The notes under the pieces are model-generated. The model made no database searches. It saw only the letters and a program-made list of their open reading frames with translations, and was not told where the DNA came from. A stretch of 64,000 nucleotides of DNA from Erwinia aphidicola (GTDB lineage Bacteria > Pseudomonadota > Gammaproteobacteria > Enterobacterales > Enterobacteriaceae): contig NZ_JACXBP010000001.1 in NCBI RefSeq assembly GCF_014773485.1, forward strand, positions 868,001 through 932,000. The letters run 5' to 3'. A program made the position numbers and the translations under genes. Positions 63,960 to 64,000 of the stretch are shown here, piece by piece (the first letter of the stretch is position 1; every line of letters begins with the position of its first letter).

Positions 63960-64000
63960 CCGCCCTCTTTGCGCAGATAAGCAACGACCAGCAGCGCCGT
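63956..64000 (-). CDS. Possible C-terminal end of a convergent gene (partial)
   Basis: Read on the minus strand, the window edge encodes TALLVVAYLRKEGG followed by TAA at 63958-63956, overlapping the malY stop by two bases. Fifteen open codons are too few to prove a gene. The hydrophobic start followed by a short charged tail would fit a membrane protein end. In E. coli malY is followed by add on the same strand, which is not seen here. Confidence 0.3.
   Translation of the reverse strand, partial: TALLVVAYLRKEGG

Overview
The window is chromosomal DNA of an enterobacterium, from the replication-terminus side of the chromosome. Proteins match, often at the same length, E. coli terminus-region proteins as I recall them (YdgA, Tus, FumC, ManA, MalI, MalX, MalY, Mlc, BioD2, YnfL, YnfM, YnfA, YnfB, YdfG), and gene order from ydfG to malY largely follows E. 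coli. The accessory content (D-galactonate operon, FabV, a 424-aa glutamate dehydrogenase, HpxO and xanthine dehydrogenase, an OsmU-type transporter, GTAG-headed REP palindromes) fits Erwiniaceae or a neighbouring family. Genus cannot be fixed from the sequence alone. No rRNA, tRNA, IS element, prophage or CRISPR array was seen.

Layout. 1-2.8 kb: two MFS transporters (the first cut by the window edge) and an IdnD-type dehydrogenase. 2.9-8.5 kb: a flavin reductase, a small Cys-rich secreted peptide, two tandem isochorismatase-like hydrolases (one cytoplasmic, one exported) divergent from a GlxA/AraC regulator, an aldo/keto reductase pseudogene, a cupin, a minisatellite-like hairpin array and YghX. 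8.5-12.7 kb: an LLM monooxygenase operon with two binding-protein-fold proteins, divergent from a TetR regulator across a 5-bp microsatellite. 12.8-17.9 kb: dgoRKAD-T, with an ERIC element before dgoT and paired operators before dgoR. 17.9-28.4 kb: a Fur-type TonB receptor, a GNAT enzyme, a second LLM oxygenase, a bestrophin, a DcrB-like protein, a PAS-GGDEF protein, fabV and dsdA. 28.7-31.8 kb: gdhA, an unknown small protein, yeaL and a racemase-like protein.

31.8-41.8 kb: hpxO, dcp, xdhC-xdhB-xdhA-guaD. GuaD, Xdh and HpxO together convert guanine to xanthine to urate to 5-hydroxyisourate. hpxO and guaD each have a well-matched sigma-54 (-24/-12) promoter. A consensus NtrC site lies upstream of hpxO, and a weaker one, plus a striking set of inverted repeats, lies upstream of guaD. 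This points to a nitrogen-controlled purine-catabolic block inserted between dcp and ydfG, which I recall as neighbours in E. coli.

41.8-53.6 kb: ydfG, ynfA, ynfB, a YnfD-like protein, an MDR pump, a four-gene OsmU-type compatible-solute ABC importer, bioD2, mlc, ynfL/ynfM. 53.8-64 kb: a Ter site in the tus promoter, tus, a triple hairpin repeat, fumC, manA, ydgA, an unknown ORF, and malI divergent from malX-malY with two MalI-type operators.

Intergenic regions carry two families of 20-30 bp palindromes that share a GTAGGGG head. They look like REP sequences of the kind mobilised by RAYT transposases. No RAYT gene is in the window.
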